This document shows, one piece after another, positions 23,339 to 35,757 of a stretch of DNA of 64,000 bases. The stretch is from positions 32,425,150-32,489,149 of the forward strand of contig NC_134653.1 of NCBI RefSeq assembly GCF_030463565.1, read 5' to 3'. Under the pieces are notes generated by a model. That model did not search any database. It was not told the origin of the DNA and saw nothing but the letters and a program-made list of their open reading frames with translations. The translations under genes and the position numbers were made by a program. Each line of letters starts with the position of its first letter. Within the stretch, counting starts at the first letter, position 1. The stretch comes from Pelecanus crispus. Taxonomy: Eukaryota > Chordata > Aves > Pelecaniformes > Pelecanidae.

Positions 23339-26300
23339 CCAAAAAAGAAACATCAAATTAAGTAACTTCTTTTACTTAAATACATCAGTTAACGTTAACT
23401 GCTACTTTACTATTACCTGGAAAGCTGTCAGTAGGAGGAATATTTTGCTAAGAATAACAGATTGAAATGCAGGGAGTTAGGTGGCTCAGGGGATCAAAAA
23501 AAATATAGGTGGTTTTCTTAGTTTTAGGTATAAATTGTTCTCTCTCTATTACACTTGTTTGTGTGGACCAAGCCTAACCGGAGTCTCTACATGCAGCTGA
23601 AATATGATCCCAGGAGACTTCTCATATAAATCTTGCTATAGTAGAGTAGTAAGAAATTACACCATTTGACAGCTGATGGTTTCTGCACAATGAATTGGCA
23701 GTTTCATTGTTGGTCCCCACAGACACGTGGCCATTTACACCAGACCTGCATAGCTGGTAAGAGTATAAGAATAAGCCATGTGCTCAATCCTAGAGGATGT
23801 CCCTGGAAGTCAGGTGTCAATCACATCACCAAAGGTTGTCCTGCCTTCCTAGCAGATACTGGTTTGAGGACCTCCCCTGCAGTGGTTTGTGTCACTAAAT
23901 ATGTAGGTGGAATGCAAACACAATGGAAAGCAGGCTGCCAGTCTGACCCTTCCTCAAAAGAGTGATTTCTCTGAAGCTAACGTGGCACGAAAGCAGGAAT
24001 TTTCCCACCAGTTGCCAGCTAGGTAACCTTGGCCTAGACTGTGTGAGACAGCCCCTGCTATACTCCAGGACTTGCCAGGGCTTTAGGAAAGTAAGAGATA
24101 CAATTTTTAGCATTGTTTGTCTAGCATAGTGACTATGCTGAACTGGAATATTGGCATTGTTCCATTTTAAGAATGAGCCAGGAATATTTTAATTTCCATC
24201 AAGACAGCCATTCCAAGGGGAAAACCCAGTCTTCAAAGCAGTCATCCACATAAAGGACAGTACTTCTAAGCAGGGAGTATTTTTCCTATCATTGTATTTC
24301 GAGCAATGCCTCTGCATCAGAGATCTGTTATGACAAGAAGCACATTAGCTGGATGACATGCAGCTTCCATGAGCGACTTCTCATGAATGTCTTCTAAACC
24401 AAGACAACAAATGAGACTTGATTGCAAACCAAACTAACATTTGTGGATGCTACCTGGACACGAAAGTCACTGATGATTTTCAGTGCATAATAGTCAAGAC
24501 ATTAATAATGTATGTTAATTCTTAAAGAACCAAAAATGAATGAACCTATAATGTGAAACTGTCCATAATTCACCCACTGGGAAGCATCTGGAATCTGATC
24601 CAAAGGTCTTCTGAAAAAGGTGTTGTAAACACCTGTCCTTCAGCCAGCTAATCTGACAACTGTGCCCTGCCTCAGGCAAAAATGAACAATCAAAAATAAA
24701 AGAATCTTCTTGCCAACAGGCAATGGCTTTGTTCAGCTCCTGCCATAACTAACGGGAAGGAAAAGGAGGCCTCCTGTATAGTTCATGAATCTTACCTGTC
24801 AAAGGAATTTGGACAATAAAGACAATCATGGGTGTAACCAAAGCCCACCATTGCTACTTCAGTATCTCAACCAGATTGCAAAGCCTCCTGGGCTCTAACC
24901 TTGCTCTTATGTACTGTTCTGGGAGAAAATAAACACTCAGATTTGCTTTTTGGTGATTCCTCATCTTTTTCCTTGTCAGTGGAACTTGTGAAGGAACTTT
25001 ATACATCAGTGGTTTGGATCAAACCTTTCATCCATTATTGTTGGTCCCTGGTAGTGACCAACTACTGGCACTTTAGAGGAAGGTTAGGAAACAAGACAGA
25101 ATGTGTCAACTGTGCAATGTAATTAAAAGCAAAATTCCCTCTGTAACATACGCAGCAGTGAGCCTACGCAGTGTGACATTTAAAAATGACTGGCAGTCAC
25201 TGAAACTTTATAAAAAACCCCTAGGATTTCATTAACTCAGGAAGCTCATGCATATCTTTCCCGGATGCTGTATGAACAATTACAGCCTTCCTGTTGTTGG
25301 ACAAAGCCTTTTTCAGTTCACAACTCTGTCTGACGGAGAAGGGAATGGCAATTCCTTTAAAGAGCTGAAAAACACTCAGCTGAACGAGCTGTAGGAGGCA
25401 TTGTGGGCTCTGGAGTGGACCTGGCAGTGGAAAAACTGCTCAGTCTCTGCAGAAACCCCTGAATTAGGGAAAAGATTGGATATATAATACATAGAATCAT
25501 GCTTGTATCTTTTAAAAGTAATGAGTTAATAAAAGTGATAATTGACCTAGTTTCTTACACATACATTTCAAAGCTGGTTGAGAGGAGCTAAACTTGATTC
25601 TCATTTGCTCTCTTAGAGTATAATTTCCATCATTTCAGTTGAAATCAAATATTTTATAAAGTTTTTTCATGCTTTGGCTGGTACAGAATAGAAACAGAAC
25701 ATTTTAATCTTGGAACACTGTACAGTCATGGGGTTACAAAAAAAGATGGCTATGATGCCACTCTATCCTGCTCTCTAGGTCAAAGCAGCATTGTTCCATG
25801 GAGTCTTTTTCCTAGAGTTTTCTTCAGCTCGCTATTACAGATTGCCAGCACTGAGGTTTTTATCATCTACCTAGAGAGGATGGAGAGACTGTTCGTCGGT
25901 CTGAGGTAGATCCCCAAACACTAGCCCGCAACACAATGCACAGACAACCAATCTACCCCTACTGTTCTGGGAGGTGGAAGCAACCTCACTGTGATAAATG
26001 AACCCAAAAAGAACTTCTACACCATAGAGCCCTACGCCGTGCAGAAGAAAACCCCAAGTTAGGAAACTTTTTATTTCTGTCACTGATTAAACCTATCTTA
26101 TGTTGATGCATTTTCCTTGACATTTGAATTAATGAGCCAAATGCCTCTAGTGAATTCAAGATGAGCCTGTGACATCTAAAACTGTTTCTATGGCAGCTGC
26201 ATGATGATACAAACTGGAGGCTATGACTTCACTGCAGAATCATACAGCAGGACAGATTGTTAGAAGTTATTTAGACATTATAGTGAGTGTTAACAGTATG

Positions 26301-26439
26301 GCTATGAAGGAAATAGCTGTTTTACATACATGAGATCTGTATGTACCTAGGCAAAGGGATTATCCTAAAATCTCATGACTTTGTCAAAGTAAATCCTTCT
26401 TTTGACATAAAAAACCCCACAGATATCTCTTTCACTTAC
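23339..26439 (-). other. P2RX7: P2RX7 intron 5
   Basis: No exon or clear transposon recognised. Confidence 0.45.
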
Positions 26440-26531
26440 TCAGGGGGGGTTTCCATGGATCACAGGGCACCATGCCCTGACCTCATAGATTTTAACAGTT
26501 GCGTTATTCACACATCTTCCTGTTTGAATTC
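26440..26531 (-). pseudogene. P2RX7: P2RX7 exon 5 remnant with frameshift
   Basis: Starts after ctctacag with GIQTGRCV, identical to human P2X7 at that point, and includes RAWCPV. A conserved Cys is Tyr (KIYE for KTCE). Seven consecutive C (plus-strand G 26443-26449) give a +1 shift, so the exon ends in TGA directly at the GTAAGTG donor. Length 92 nt is 97 minus two codons plus one base. Confidence 0.85.
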
Positions 26532-28413
26532 CTGTAGAGAAACAAGCTCTTACTGAGCAAAGACAAGAGTTTTTCATGAGTTAGAGACAGTTTCAACATG
26601 TCAGTGGATTCCTCCTCAAATGTAAGATAGGGAGCTTGACATTTCAGATTGTTGCAGCTTTCCATAGGAGGAAGCTGTAGGAAGAACTACCCAAACCATG
26701 GTCCTGCCACACCTCCTCAATCCTTATTTAGCTGTTTGCTCGGGTCAACAGTGCTTGTCATTGTTTGGGCTGAGGGTGAAGTAATTTCCTTCAGTTTTAG
26801 ATGAAGTTATGTATCTGAGAAACCCACTGCTTCAGTCAGAAGTTTAATTCAACAACATGAGCAAATTAAACAAGGATATAAAGGTGGGCAGAGAACCTTA
26901 ATTCTTTCTGCGCTCCTGGAAACTCAGCATTTTCTGTGAGTGTTTAGTCTTTACCAGGGAAAGTGATAATCCAGCCAGCAGCCCAAATTCAGGGAATCTC
27001 AGCACTACAAAGAATTCACATAGCTCATGAAAACAGTACGATGCCTCCTGGACAACTGGTTCCAAATAAAGGACACAAGTCCCCTGCCTTATTCTGAGAA
27101 CTACCTAACCATCACAGGGGTGTTACAGACCCTTCAAACAGATCCTGCAGTCACTCCACTTGCTAAGCAGCCATGGACTTCAGTGGGAGTGACTGTGAGA
27201 TTGGCCCTCATTCACACCAGTCTGTACTCTTCACATCTCCCCTTCCTCTGCTCCCTCTCACTGTTGAGAAACAGTGAGAATCCGTTGAGAAGTGTTGAGA
27301 AACTACTCCTTTTAGTAAGGGCACACACAAGCTGATAGGAACTCAGTTTTGTGGTTTTGAAAATATGTTCTCAGATATCTCTTAGGATTCTGTACTGTTC
27401 TACTGTCATACTGCAAGTTGGATCTTGCACATGCTGCACTGGTCAATAATGCAATAGAAGATAGTGCCCACAAAAAATATTTCAATCTAAAAATGCCGTT
27501 TATGTAACATGACTGTGGATATCTACACTCCCTTTTTCACTGGACTTGTCTGAAGAGCAGATAGCTTTGGTGAAGGGATACTGGAAAAAAATTACATAAA
27601 AGAGCAATATAAATATCTCCCTCTCCACATCTATGTAAAAAGTCTTACTCAGCTTCAGCGTAAAAATACCGAATAATAAGAGAAAATAACAATGCAGAGC
27701 AGGTATACCCCTTACTAATTATTTGGCTGATAGGAGATAAAGGCTCAGCTACTTGAAAAAACAGAAAAAAGCCCTTTCCTTGCTTACAATAACATTTTCC
27801 TTTATTATTTATGTCTTTTCATGTTTTTCACACTCTCTCCTATACTGTTAAGCACAATAAATTTAATACTGGACTATTTAATTCTTTGTTTACTAACAGT
27901 CCCATATACTTTTGCCAGTGAAAGTCAACTTGTATTCAGGAACTACTCTGCAGGTCCCACTTCTAGGCCAGCCAAATGAAGAGGAGAGCTGCAGCTGACG
28001 ATGAGGTCTGACCTACAGAAAGGGAGGAAGGGGACATGTAGGAATGAGTAATAGTAAGAGCACCATAGTAGCAGAGAAGCTGATAGCAGTTCTGTAGCTC
28101 CATCATTCCTTCAGGTTTTCCTCAAAAGCAGCAGCAATGCCAGAGAAGCTGGACAGCAATCACTGGCCTGAATGTCATCACCTCCTGAAAGTGATGCAGA
28201 TAGGTTTGGCTGCAAGGTCATTGGTGCAAGGCAAAGTCACAACTGCCACCTGATTCCCCGAGAAAGAAAAGGAGCAATTAAACTAGATCTGCTGAGATAC
28301 AGACATAAAGAGCAACAGTATTTGCTTGTACCAGACTACTCCAAGGACAGTTCACTCTTTTACATCAGCATTCATTTGATACATCTGAAATATAATCCAC
28401 AAAACATACTTAC
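26532..28413 (-). other. P2RX7: P2RX7 interval where exon 4 is expected
   Basis: I searched the minus strand for the short cysteine-bearing exon 4 and found no convincing match. It may be deleted or too diverged to see. Confidence 0.45.
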
Positions 28414-28485
28414 CTCAGGGCACCTCTGCTCAAGCTGATTCTCTGTCTTAATGATGTTGGTCATGATGAAAAAAGAGTTTACTGC
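28414..28485 (-). pseudogene. P2RX7: P2RX7 exon 3 remnant
   Basis: Seventy-two nucleotides, as in P2RX4, reading AVNSFFIMTNIIKTENQ then EQRCPE, matching human NSFFVMTNFLKTEGQEQRLCPE. Good acceptor and GTAAGT donor. Confidence 0.88.
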
Positions 28486-29048
28486 CTACATGGAGGAAAG
28501 AATATGAATCTGGCTGAAATTTCACATACTCTATTCAGACCTCAGTCATTCCAGAACATCACCTGGAAGGACAACAAGGCTGTTCCTGCTCTACCTCCCC
28601 CTGATAGACATTCAGATTCTACCCAGCTCAAACAGGAAAAGCCAGGGACATCATCAGGGCAGGAATGAGCAGCCAGAGGCAAGAAGGCACCGATTTTTTT
28701 TTTTTTTAAACTGGCATTACAACTAAGAAAAATACACTAGCATTAATTGGTAATAACACTACTGTGTTTAGTACAGCTATACTGGAGTGAATCTGTTCCT
28801 ACGTTTACTATTACTAAAATACTAAATTGATTATGTAAAAATTGTGCAACAAATAGCACCACAGAAATCTAATAAAAGAGGATAATTTTTTTCCTTATAT
28901 TAAGGGAGGAAGGGAAGACTTGGCTTTAAACATTGCTGTCTGCAATGTAAAGTAATCACATTGAATGGTAGGAAACAGACATTTCAGGAAAGCAACCAGA
29001 TGTATCAATGGAAGCTGAATACTGGACTGGCGTTAAATTAAGACTTGC

Positions 29049-29181
29049 CTGCATTGGTATAGCATATTCTGCTGTATCCCAGATCCTGTTGTTTGTGTAA
29101 GCCACTCCCTTCACACTAGTGCGAACTGAGCTGTTAACTTCATCCATCTCCTGGCAGAGTCTGTAAGCAATGACTATACAA
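29049..29181 (-). pseudogene. P2RX7: P2RX7 exon 2 remnant
   Basis: Reads CIVIAYRLCQEMDEVNSSVR then VKGVAYTNN-RIWDTAEYAIPMQ, aligning with P2X7 exon 2 including the KVKG-type ATP site, where the first Lys is Ser here (TSVKG). The donor is GCAAGT, a GC-AG type that can function. Exon 1 was not found upstream. Confidence 0.8.
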
Positions 29182-29207
29182 CTGGCTAGATAAAACAGAA
29201 AGGACAA

Positions 29208-32200
29208 CTAAGCCCATAAGAATGAAATGGGTCAGCTTCTTTGTATCATTCTTGGACAAAATGCACTGCAAGATAAAAGTCAGATGGACATTTTCAAGTA
29301 ATTGAGAGCCTTTTTGTGTGAGACACATGCATCAGCTGGACAGACTTTGGTCTGCTTTGGTTTCACTTTTGCAACTTTTGGCTTTGTCAGAAATGAATTG
29401 ATATATGCAAGAAGAGAATTTCTATTTTCCCATCCTAAATGATGTAGACAACATGAGGTGACATCCTGGCCCTTCAGATGCCATTTGTGAAACACCAATT
29501 AACTGCAACAGGGCTTGATGTCATCCAAAAATTTTCACCCGTGCTGCGTTGCTGTGTACCTAGACTTTGATTTTTTCTGCCACGAACGGTAGTGTCCGCT
29601 CTACATTTTTTCTTTTTAAGACAGCATAAAATACTTAGTCCTTAACTTCCCAGAGTGTCTATTTTTGTGCCTCATGCTGATTGCTTCAAAAACTTTGACC
29701 TAATGTTTTCACTTTCTCATTAATTTAATGTGTTAATAAAAGGAGGAAGGATGCCTCTGTCTTTAAGCTGACAGGAACATCATCTAGCTCATCTAACTCA
29801 TAAAAGCACTGTCAACTTTGAAAAACTATTGTGTGTTCAGAAGATACTTTCCACACTACATAAAAGTGATATAAAAGGTTTGCTTTGAAAAACAAGCTAC
29901 AAGAGCTAGCACCATTTCAGTTTAACAACAGGCTGTTCTAGGCAGGGATAAAATAACATCTGAAGAACAGAAATACAAACCAACTGATCAATGTTCCTTT
30001 ATTTATATCGTCTATTATAATAGCATTTCAGCCTTTTCCTTCTGGAGAACAGTGCTTTGGGATAACCATGTTGTTGGAAACTGGCAGTGGGAACCCAGCT
30101 CTGAGCAGCAGTAGGTGGGTATAGTACCTTGGTAAGGCAACTTGAATTTCCTGCGGACTTGATTCTGTGTGAGATTGGGATCAGTGTGCTCAATGTCCTG
30201 GCTTGCTGCCCTCCCCTGAGAATGAAACCAACTTTATGAACTTCGGCAGACTTTGTTCAGCAAACACTTATCACTGAGAACAGCCCTAGTTTGGCAGCAA
30301 GGAGGAAAATCTGCCCTTTAGAGGCAACCAATTATTGCATATTCCTAAAACATCTTATTGTTCTTGAAATCTGCTGCAAGGGGTGACTCGCCATTTCATC
30401 TGACCCTGAATAGGAGACTCTGCAGGGCAGACTCTAATCTCAGAAACACTGGTGTAAATCTCAGATTATTCAGTGGAGTTATTTTGGATTTTTCAGACAA
30501 GAAACAAAACCAGAGAGCATGGCAAGAAATGAACTGCGAGTGTTTTTTAGAGGAAGCTTAGGTAACTCTGTCCAAGCAACCCCACCTTGTTAGATAACAT
30601 CCTATGTCACACTCCCACCACAAAGTTCCCACCAACACATCCATCTTCCAAGAATGGTCTAACACCAGATCAATGATCTTGTTGGCTGCCACAAAACTCA
30701 AAGCGCTGAAAGCCAAGTTGTAACCAGACAACCTCCAATACAAGAAACATTCACTCATGTCCAACACAGCATCCTGTCACCAAATAGACAGAGCAACAGT
30801 TATATAAGGGAAAGATTTCACAAATCCAGGTGTAACACTCTGAATGCGTATGTATTTCGGAGAGTCATACCGAGTCAGGCACTCCAGCCAGCCATGTACA
30901 CCACCTGCTAGCACTTCCTCTGAGGAACTGGCTTTTGAAAACCACAGCTGCCTGGTGCTGTCTTCTTCTACCCCTGCATCGTTCCTGGGCCACCCCACTT
31001 AAAGGCACAGTCAGAAACCTGTATGAGAATGGTACCACAGGCCTTTTCAAGAACAGCATTTGATGGAATCAAGAACTGCCTGAAGAGCCACGTCCTTTGG
31101 TTTGTTCACAGAAAAAAGCACCAAATTTCACTCTGGACCTCCAGAGGTGATTGCTCAGCACTGTTCTTGTTACCTTCTGTTGATGGCACCATCTCTCCTC
31201 CGTACTACCAGACTTTGCCACTCTGAAGCAACGCTGGGACAACTGTAGAGATGAGGCTAAACAGATGGAAGCCAGCGTCACACTGACCTCCTTCCAGACC
31301 TGACTCTTCACCACCCAACACTTCACACCAGCACAGAGAATGCGTAATGCACTTCTGGACTGTGCAGATGCGTATAACACCCACTTTGCAGGGGTGGCAA
31401 CGGCCATGCAAGGTGCAGGGCACTGGTAAAGCAAGCTTTTGGGTCATCAATGGCCACAGAGATCTCCAGCTTCTCATCTCACATTACACAGGACACCACC
31501 CTATTTGGTCTTAGATTGGTTTTATATCAGGTCACGGGGTTACAAGGGAGTGACAACATCACTACTCCTCTCAGCAGAGCCAATACATGGCACATACTTT
31601 GCCTGCAGCCTTTCCTACTCCACAGAACCATGCACAAAGCAGAGCTGGTCAGTGTGCTGCAAGCCAAATATTTGCATCTGGTCCAGGGGGTCAAGGGTGG
31701 GTGTGAGGCCACTATCTGACACTGTAAACACAGGAGGGGGAGCTGTAAAGATGTGGAGCTGGCAAGGTGGGACCTGTAAATCTCAGGCTCAGAGTCTGAA
31801 AGACAAGAAATTTGGATCGGAATGCATTAGCACCCAGATTAAAAGGAGCAGGGTCCTCTCTCTGACAACAGAAGACCCACACAGAGGCACAAAATATACA
31901 AACCTTGCAACACAGATCTAATGCTTTTCTTCCAATCCTTTAGTATTTTAAATCACCTAGGATGCTACCTTTGGCTGTAGTCATGACAAAACATTCAGAA
32001 CCAGACAGGCTCCTTGGCTGTCAGTATTGTCTTAAATGCTTTAGGACACAGGAACAAGTTACATTCTGCACAAACAGGCTTAATTTTTTGAGACATCAGT
32101 GATCACTCCTCAGGCTTTTGCTGACCACAGTCCATACTCCTGTGATTGGTATTAGCGACACTTCAGCAAGCAAAATCCTGCTACATAATAACAACGGAAA

Positions 32201-35200
32201 AAGCTGCAAGTGGGAACCAGAAACAGACCTGGGATGCATTTAGGTGCTAGAATAGCCACAAAGAAATTGATTTGTAATATAACACAGACCTATGTGTACA
32301 TACACATAACAATATTTATAATAAAAGAGACAAACAGGAGGGCTCAGACTGCATAAGCAAAGCAGAAGTGTGTGTTGTCTTCTCTTCCTAAATGCTCTTG
32401 TTTTCACATTAACATCTTCCATCTGTTTGGGATCTGACCTCAGCAGCTCAGCCGGACGTATTCATCTTCTTGCCCCTGATGTTCCCATATAAGGTGATCT
32501 CTCTTCGCCCATGGAGCACGATTTTGATTTGCTCAGGTTTCGTTCCACTCTGATTTGCTGGCCTCTATGGTTGATCTCTCTCACAGTTTTGCACGGCAGT
32601 CATCCACACAGCAGTAGCTATAAAGGGAGGAGAAAGTCAGGAGGGAGTAATGAAGCTGTGCCTGCAGATCTGAAGAGCTCTGGATAGTTTATTTGCAGGC
32701 TCCATTCTCTGTCTTCTGCACGTTGCCTCTGCATGATGCTTTTTCAATAAGCAGCTTCCATAAGCCTTTCCCAAGCAATATAAAACTCAAGCCCTATCCA
32801 GAGAACTAGATGGAACTATAGGGCTGAACTGCTAATAATAAGAAACTTTGCTTGAGACCCTGTATCACTTTCCATGCAAACTAACTTGGGAATTTGGGAA
32901 ATGTCCCCAGAATTATATAACAAATATATATGAACACTGGCCTTTGATTCTGTAAGACTTGGTCCAGATACCACATCACCCCAACTTAGATAACTTAAGA
33001 CAAGTTAAGCGTCAAACATCTCAGCTGCTTCCTGTAATATTTACCCAAGGCTGCACTGAAAGCTATCATCTCTTTTATGTCTGTGAAGATTCTGTCACGA
33101 TACAGAGGTCAAGACACTGAGCTAAACCTTAATTTTTTTTAAGCAGTAAGTTTGAAAAATCAGACACCACTACAGACTGTAAATATCAAGCAGCAGGCGG
33201 GCAGCCCGGGGTAGCTGTATGGCTACTTTGGGCTGCACGTACAAATAGCACAAAACCGTTGGAAGAAAGGATCATGTAAACATACAACTTTAAGGACAAC
33301 ACAGGATCCCCCATACTTTCCCCATGTTGGGAAGTCCCATAGAACTGGGCTCCGATGTATGATTTTGCTCCTGCCTTCAATCAATTGAGCTTTCAAACAG
33401 GCCAGCAAGCCGGAGCTCAACCAGTCCAGTTCTAATGACGTCTGGTCATAGAGATCTCCTTCCCCAAGAGTCAGAACAATCAGACTTCATGGCTTTCCAC
33501 CACGACAGAGTGAAACAATCTCACCATCTTTTTTTCTTATCTCGGTGTTTTCTAAATTTTTTCAGACATCCTTCCTCTTCTTTATCTGTTGCCTCTTTAA
33601 CGTTACAGAAACATGAGAAGATGGGAACAGCCCTTTGTTTCTTGGAAGGTGTAGGGACTGAAACAGTCCGATGTAAAGGAGAATCTCAGAGCAGCACCCT
33701 CCCACTGTACGCAGCACAGATCCCTCTCCATTCTCAGCACTGTGGGCACAATCACTCTGTCTTCTGCACCAAGGTCTGAAGAAAGGATGTGTGTCAGTGT
33801 TTCCAGAAACAGGGTTTCTCTAGCATGAAGTGGTGGACCCACATCCACCACTTCCTATCATCTATTAATGTGATCTACGGGGAGCAGATCTGGCCCCCAG
33901 CGCCTCCACAGGACATGCCGTTTTCATTTGCTCTCTCTGTGTATTCTATATGCTCAAAATACTCATCAGAAGAAAAGTGTAATTGATACCAGGAAAGCAT
34001 GTCAAGGGAAAGTAGATCTCTTCTGGGAACTTGTAGGTAAATACGATTCCTAAAGGTCAGTATACAGACTGAAAGCACAAAGGAAACATGATCTGGTTTT
34101 AAAGTTCAAATCCAGGAGTCAGGAGACTTGGATTATGTTCCTGGCTCTACAACAGCTTTCATGCACAATCACAAGCAACCCATCCATCCCCTCTGTAACT
34201 TAGTTTAGCCAGTTAAAAGCTAGGACACCAATGCAGTGGCACTTTTCAGGCTTCCCGTGAAGACTGGTGAAATAGTATGTTATGAAGTTTCTGTTCCTCA
34301 GAAAGGAGCTAATCTAAGATAGACGCAGTGCTTAGAATTGCAAAATATTACATTTATGATTGCTATTTACTGAGTCAAATTCTGCAGTGATTTACAACCT
34401 GTGCATTTTCAATTGGCACCAATTTAATATGACTCACTGCATATTTTAATCCATCATCTGTGGACTCACATGGGATTCTAAGACTATCCAAGAAGCTAAC
34501 TGCAATAGCAGAGGCTCCAAAATCCACCTATTTAAGCTCTAAACACGAGTTTTTAAGGACCTGCAATAAAAAACTTGCAGATTGAGAGATACCCGTTTCA
34601 TGAACAAGTTTCACTTTAATACCTAATCTGGTTTTGTTTGTTTGGTATTTTTGAAGCTCCTGGCCTTGTTTCAGATTTTGCACAGCTAGCACTACGTATT
34701 TATTGCTACTTTGAGGCACACTGACAACTGATGTTCAACCCCAAGGACATAAATTTGCCATTTGCCCCTAATGAAGCCTGGGCACAGGACTGGCATTCCT
34801 GTTTCACAAGGATCCTCTGCGCATTTTTCCATTTCAAAGAAATGAGGTAACCATTCACCTGGTATGTACATCAGCTGCACTTGACATGTCTTTATGTTGT
34901 CAAAGACTGCCAGAAATCTGAATTGGGTAACTGCATCAATCTGTTTGTACATCTCCTACACATGCGACAACAGCCTCCCTCTTAAGAAGCCACAAAGCTA
35001 AGTATATACTTTAAAGGGTGAATCTCAAACCTATTTTTGCCATTCCTTGCATCAAGAGCACCTGGGCTGCAAAGAAGCCCCACCAGAGGCTTGGCCTACG
35101 GAGCCTACGCCCCAGCATCACCTACAGTGACCGCAGCCATGCTTCCCACACAGCAAAGTGGCATCGACGCTACCCTACTGCTAAGCCCATCTGATGTGTA

Positions 35201-35300
35201 GCCATGATGTCCTGCCTGCTCCCGCTGCCTCGCACCCCGGCGTGGGGCAGGGCCTGCTGCTCTGTAGCCGCCACCAGCTGCCCTCTGGTCAGGAGCTGGG
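29208..35300. other. Intergenic / upstream region of P2RX7 remnant, no gene recognised
   Basis: P2RX7 exon 1 would be expected here on the minus strand but was not found. Short open frames are present (for example 33875-34078 minus and 31069-31434 minus), with no family match or exon chain. A SINE-like fossil lies near 34.1 kb. I see nothing else that can be supported. Confidence 0.5.
34095..34215 (+). mobile_element. Possible MIR-like SINE fossil
   Basis: The run aggagtcaggagacttggat, then ttcctggctctacaac and cctctgtaacttagttt, follows the order of motifs in ancient core-SINEs. Heavily diverged. Confidence 0.45.
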
Positions 35301-35631
35301 GATAAAATATCCCAATTCCCGCCCAATCGCCCAATTCGGGGCAGAAAGCGGGCGGGGGGGGGGCGGAGACTGAGTTTCCCAGAGGCGGGCTGGCAAAGCG
35401 GCGCAGCAGGTCGGGCTGTCCGGGGCAGGCCGCGACGCCGTCGGGAGGCCTCCCGCTGCGGCCTGCTCCGCGTTGCCTCCCCTTAGGCCGCAGCCGGCTG
35501 CGAGGGCAGCGAAACAAAGCGAGGAGAGGGTAGGGGTCCACCCTCCGCCGGGAAAGCCCGTCCCGTCCCGGTCCGGCCCGGCCCGCCGGGACGGCCGCGC
35601 CCCCGCTCCCCGCTCAGCCCCGCCGCCGCTC

Positions 35632-35643
35632 TGCGCATGCGCG
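35632..35643. promoter_or_regulatory. NRF1 binding site
   Basis: TGCGCATGCGCG matches the palindromic NRF1 consensus exactly, common in CpG-island promoters. Confidence 0.7.
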
Positions 35644-35736
35644 GGTTCCCCCTCGTGCCAGCCCCGTTTCCAGCCGCTCCCGGCGCGTTGGCAGAAGCGC
35701 GCGGTAGCGACGGAAGTGACGCCATCGCCCCGGCCT

Positions 35737-35757
35737 GGCAACCGTTGCCAGGGTGAC
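35737..35757 (+). promoter_or_regulatory. RFX X-box-like element in IFT81 promoter
   Basis: GTTGCCAGGGTGAC at 35744-35757 fits the X-box pattern (GTNRCC, spacer, RGYAAC) with one mismatch. An everted half site GGCAAC precedes it at 35737-35742, so GGCAAC-C-GTTGCC forms a palindrome. RFX factors control ciliary genes, and IFT81 is ciliary, which supports the call. Confidence 0.65.

Larger units (their letters stand above)
14997..29181 (-). pseudogene. P2RX7: P2RX7, P2X7 purinoceptor pseudogene
   Basis: P2X7 is an ATP-gated channel whose long tail supports pore formation and inflammasome signalling. Recognisable exons (minus strand): 2 29181-29049; 3 28485-28414; 5 26531-26440; 6 23338-23258; 7 22684-22543; 8 21027-20902; 9 17508-17415; 10 16921-16856; 11 16760-16644; 12 16030-15935; 13 15462-14997. 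Exons 3, 6, 7, 9 and 10 have the same lengths as in P2RX4. P2X7-specific signs are SFFIMTN, CPILHLGDIF, the exon 13 block CCCGKC...LCCRRKKG, and ancestral end SCCRWKIRD. Lesions: exon 8 TGA at codon 2 plus a 1-nt insertion; exon 5 extra base in a C run; exon 6 acceptor AG to GG; exon 13 1-nt insertion; GC donors after exons 2 and 10. Exons 1 and 4 were not found. Several independent lesions make assembly error unlikely. Start and end reflect found exons only. Confidence 0.88.

Noticed and set aside
30220-30260. Plus-strand sequence resembling the P2X7 N-terminal ETN motif
   Set aside because: Wrong strand for the P2RX7 remnant and no open frame around it.
33603-34078. Minus-strand frames with exon-like borders upstream of the P2RX7 remnant, considered as P2RX7 exon 1 or an unknown gene
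   Set aside because: No P2X N-terminal motif (YxTxK, TM1) and no recognised family; likely chance.
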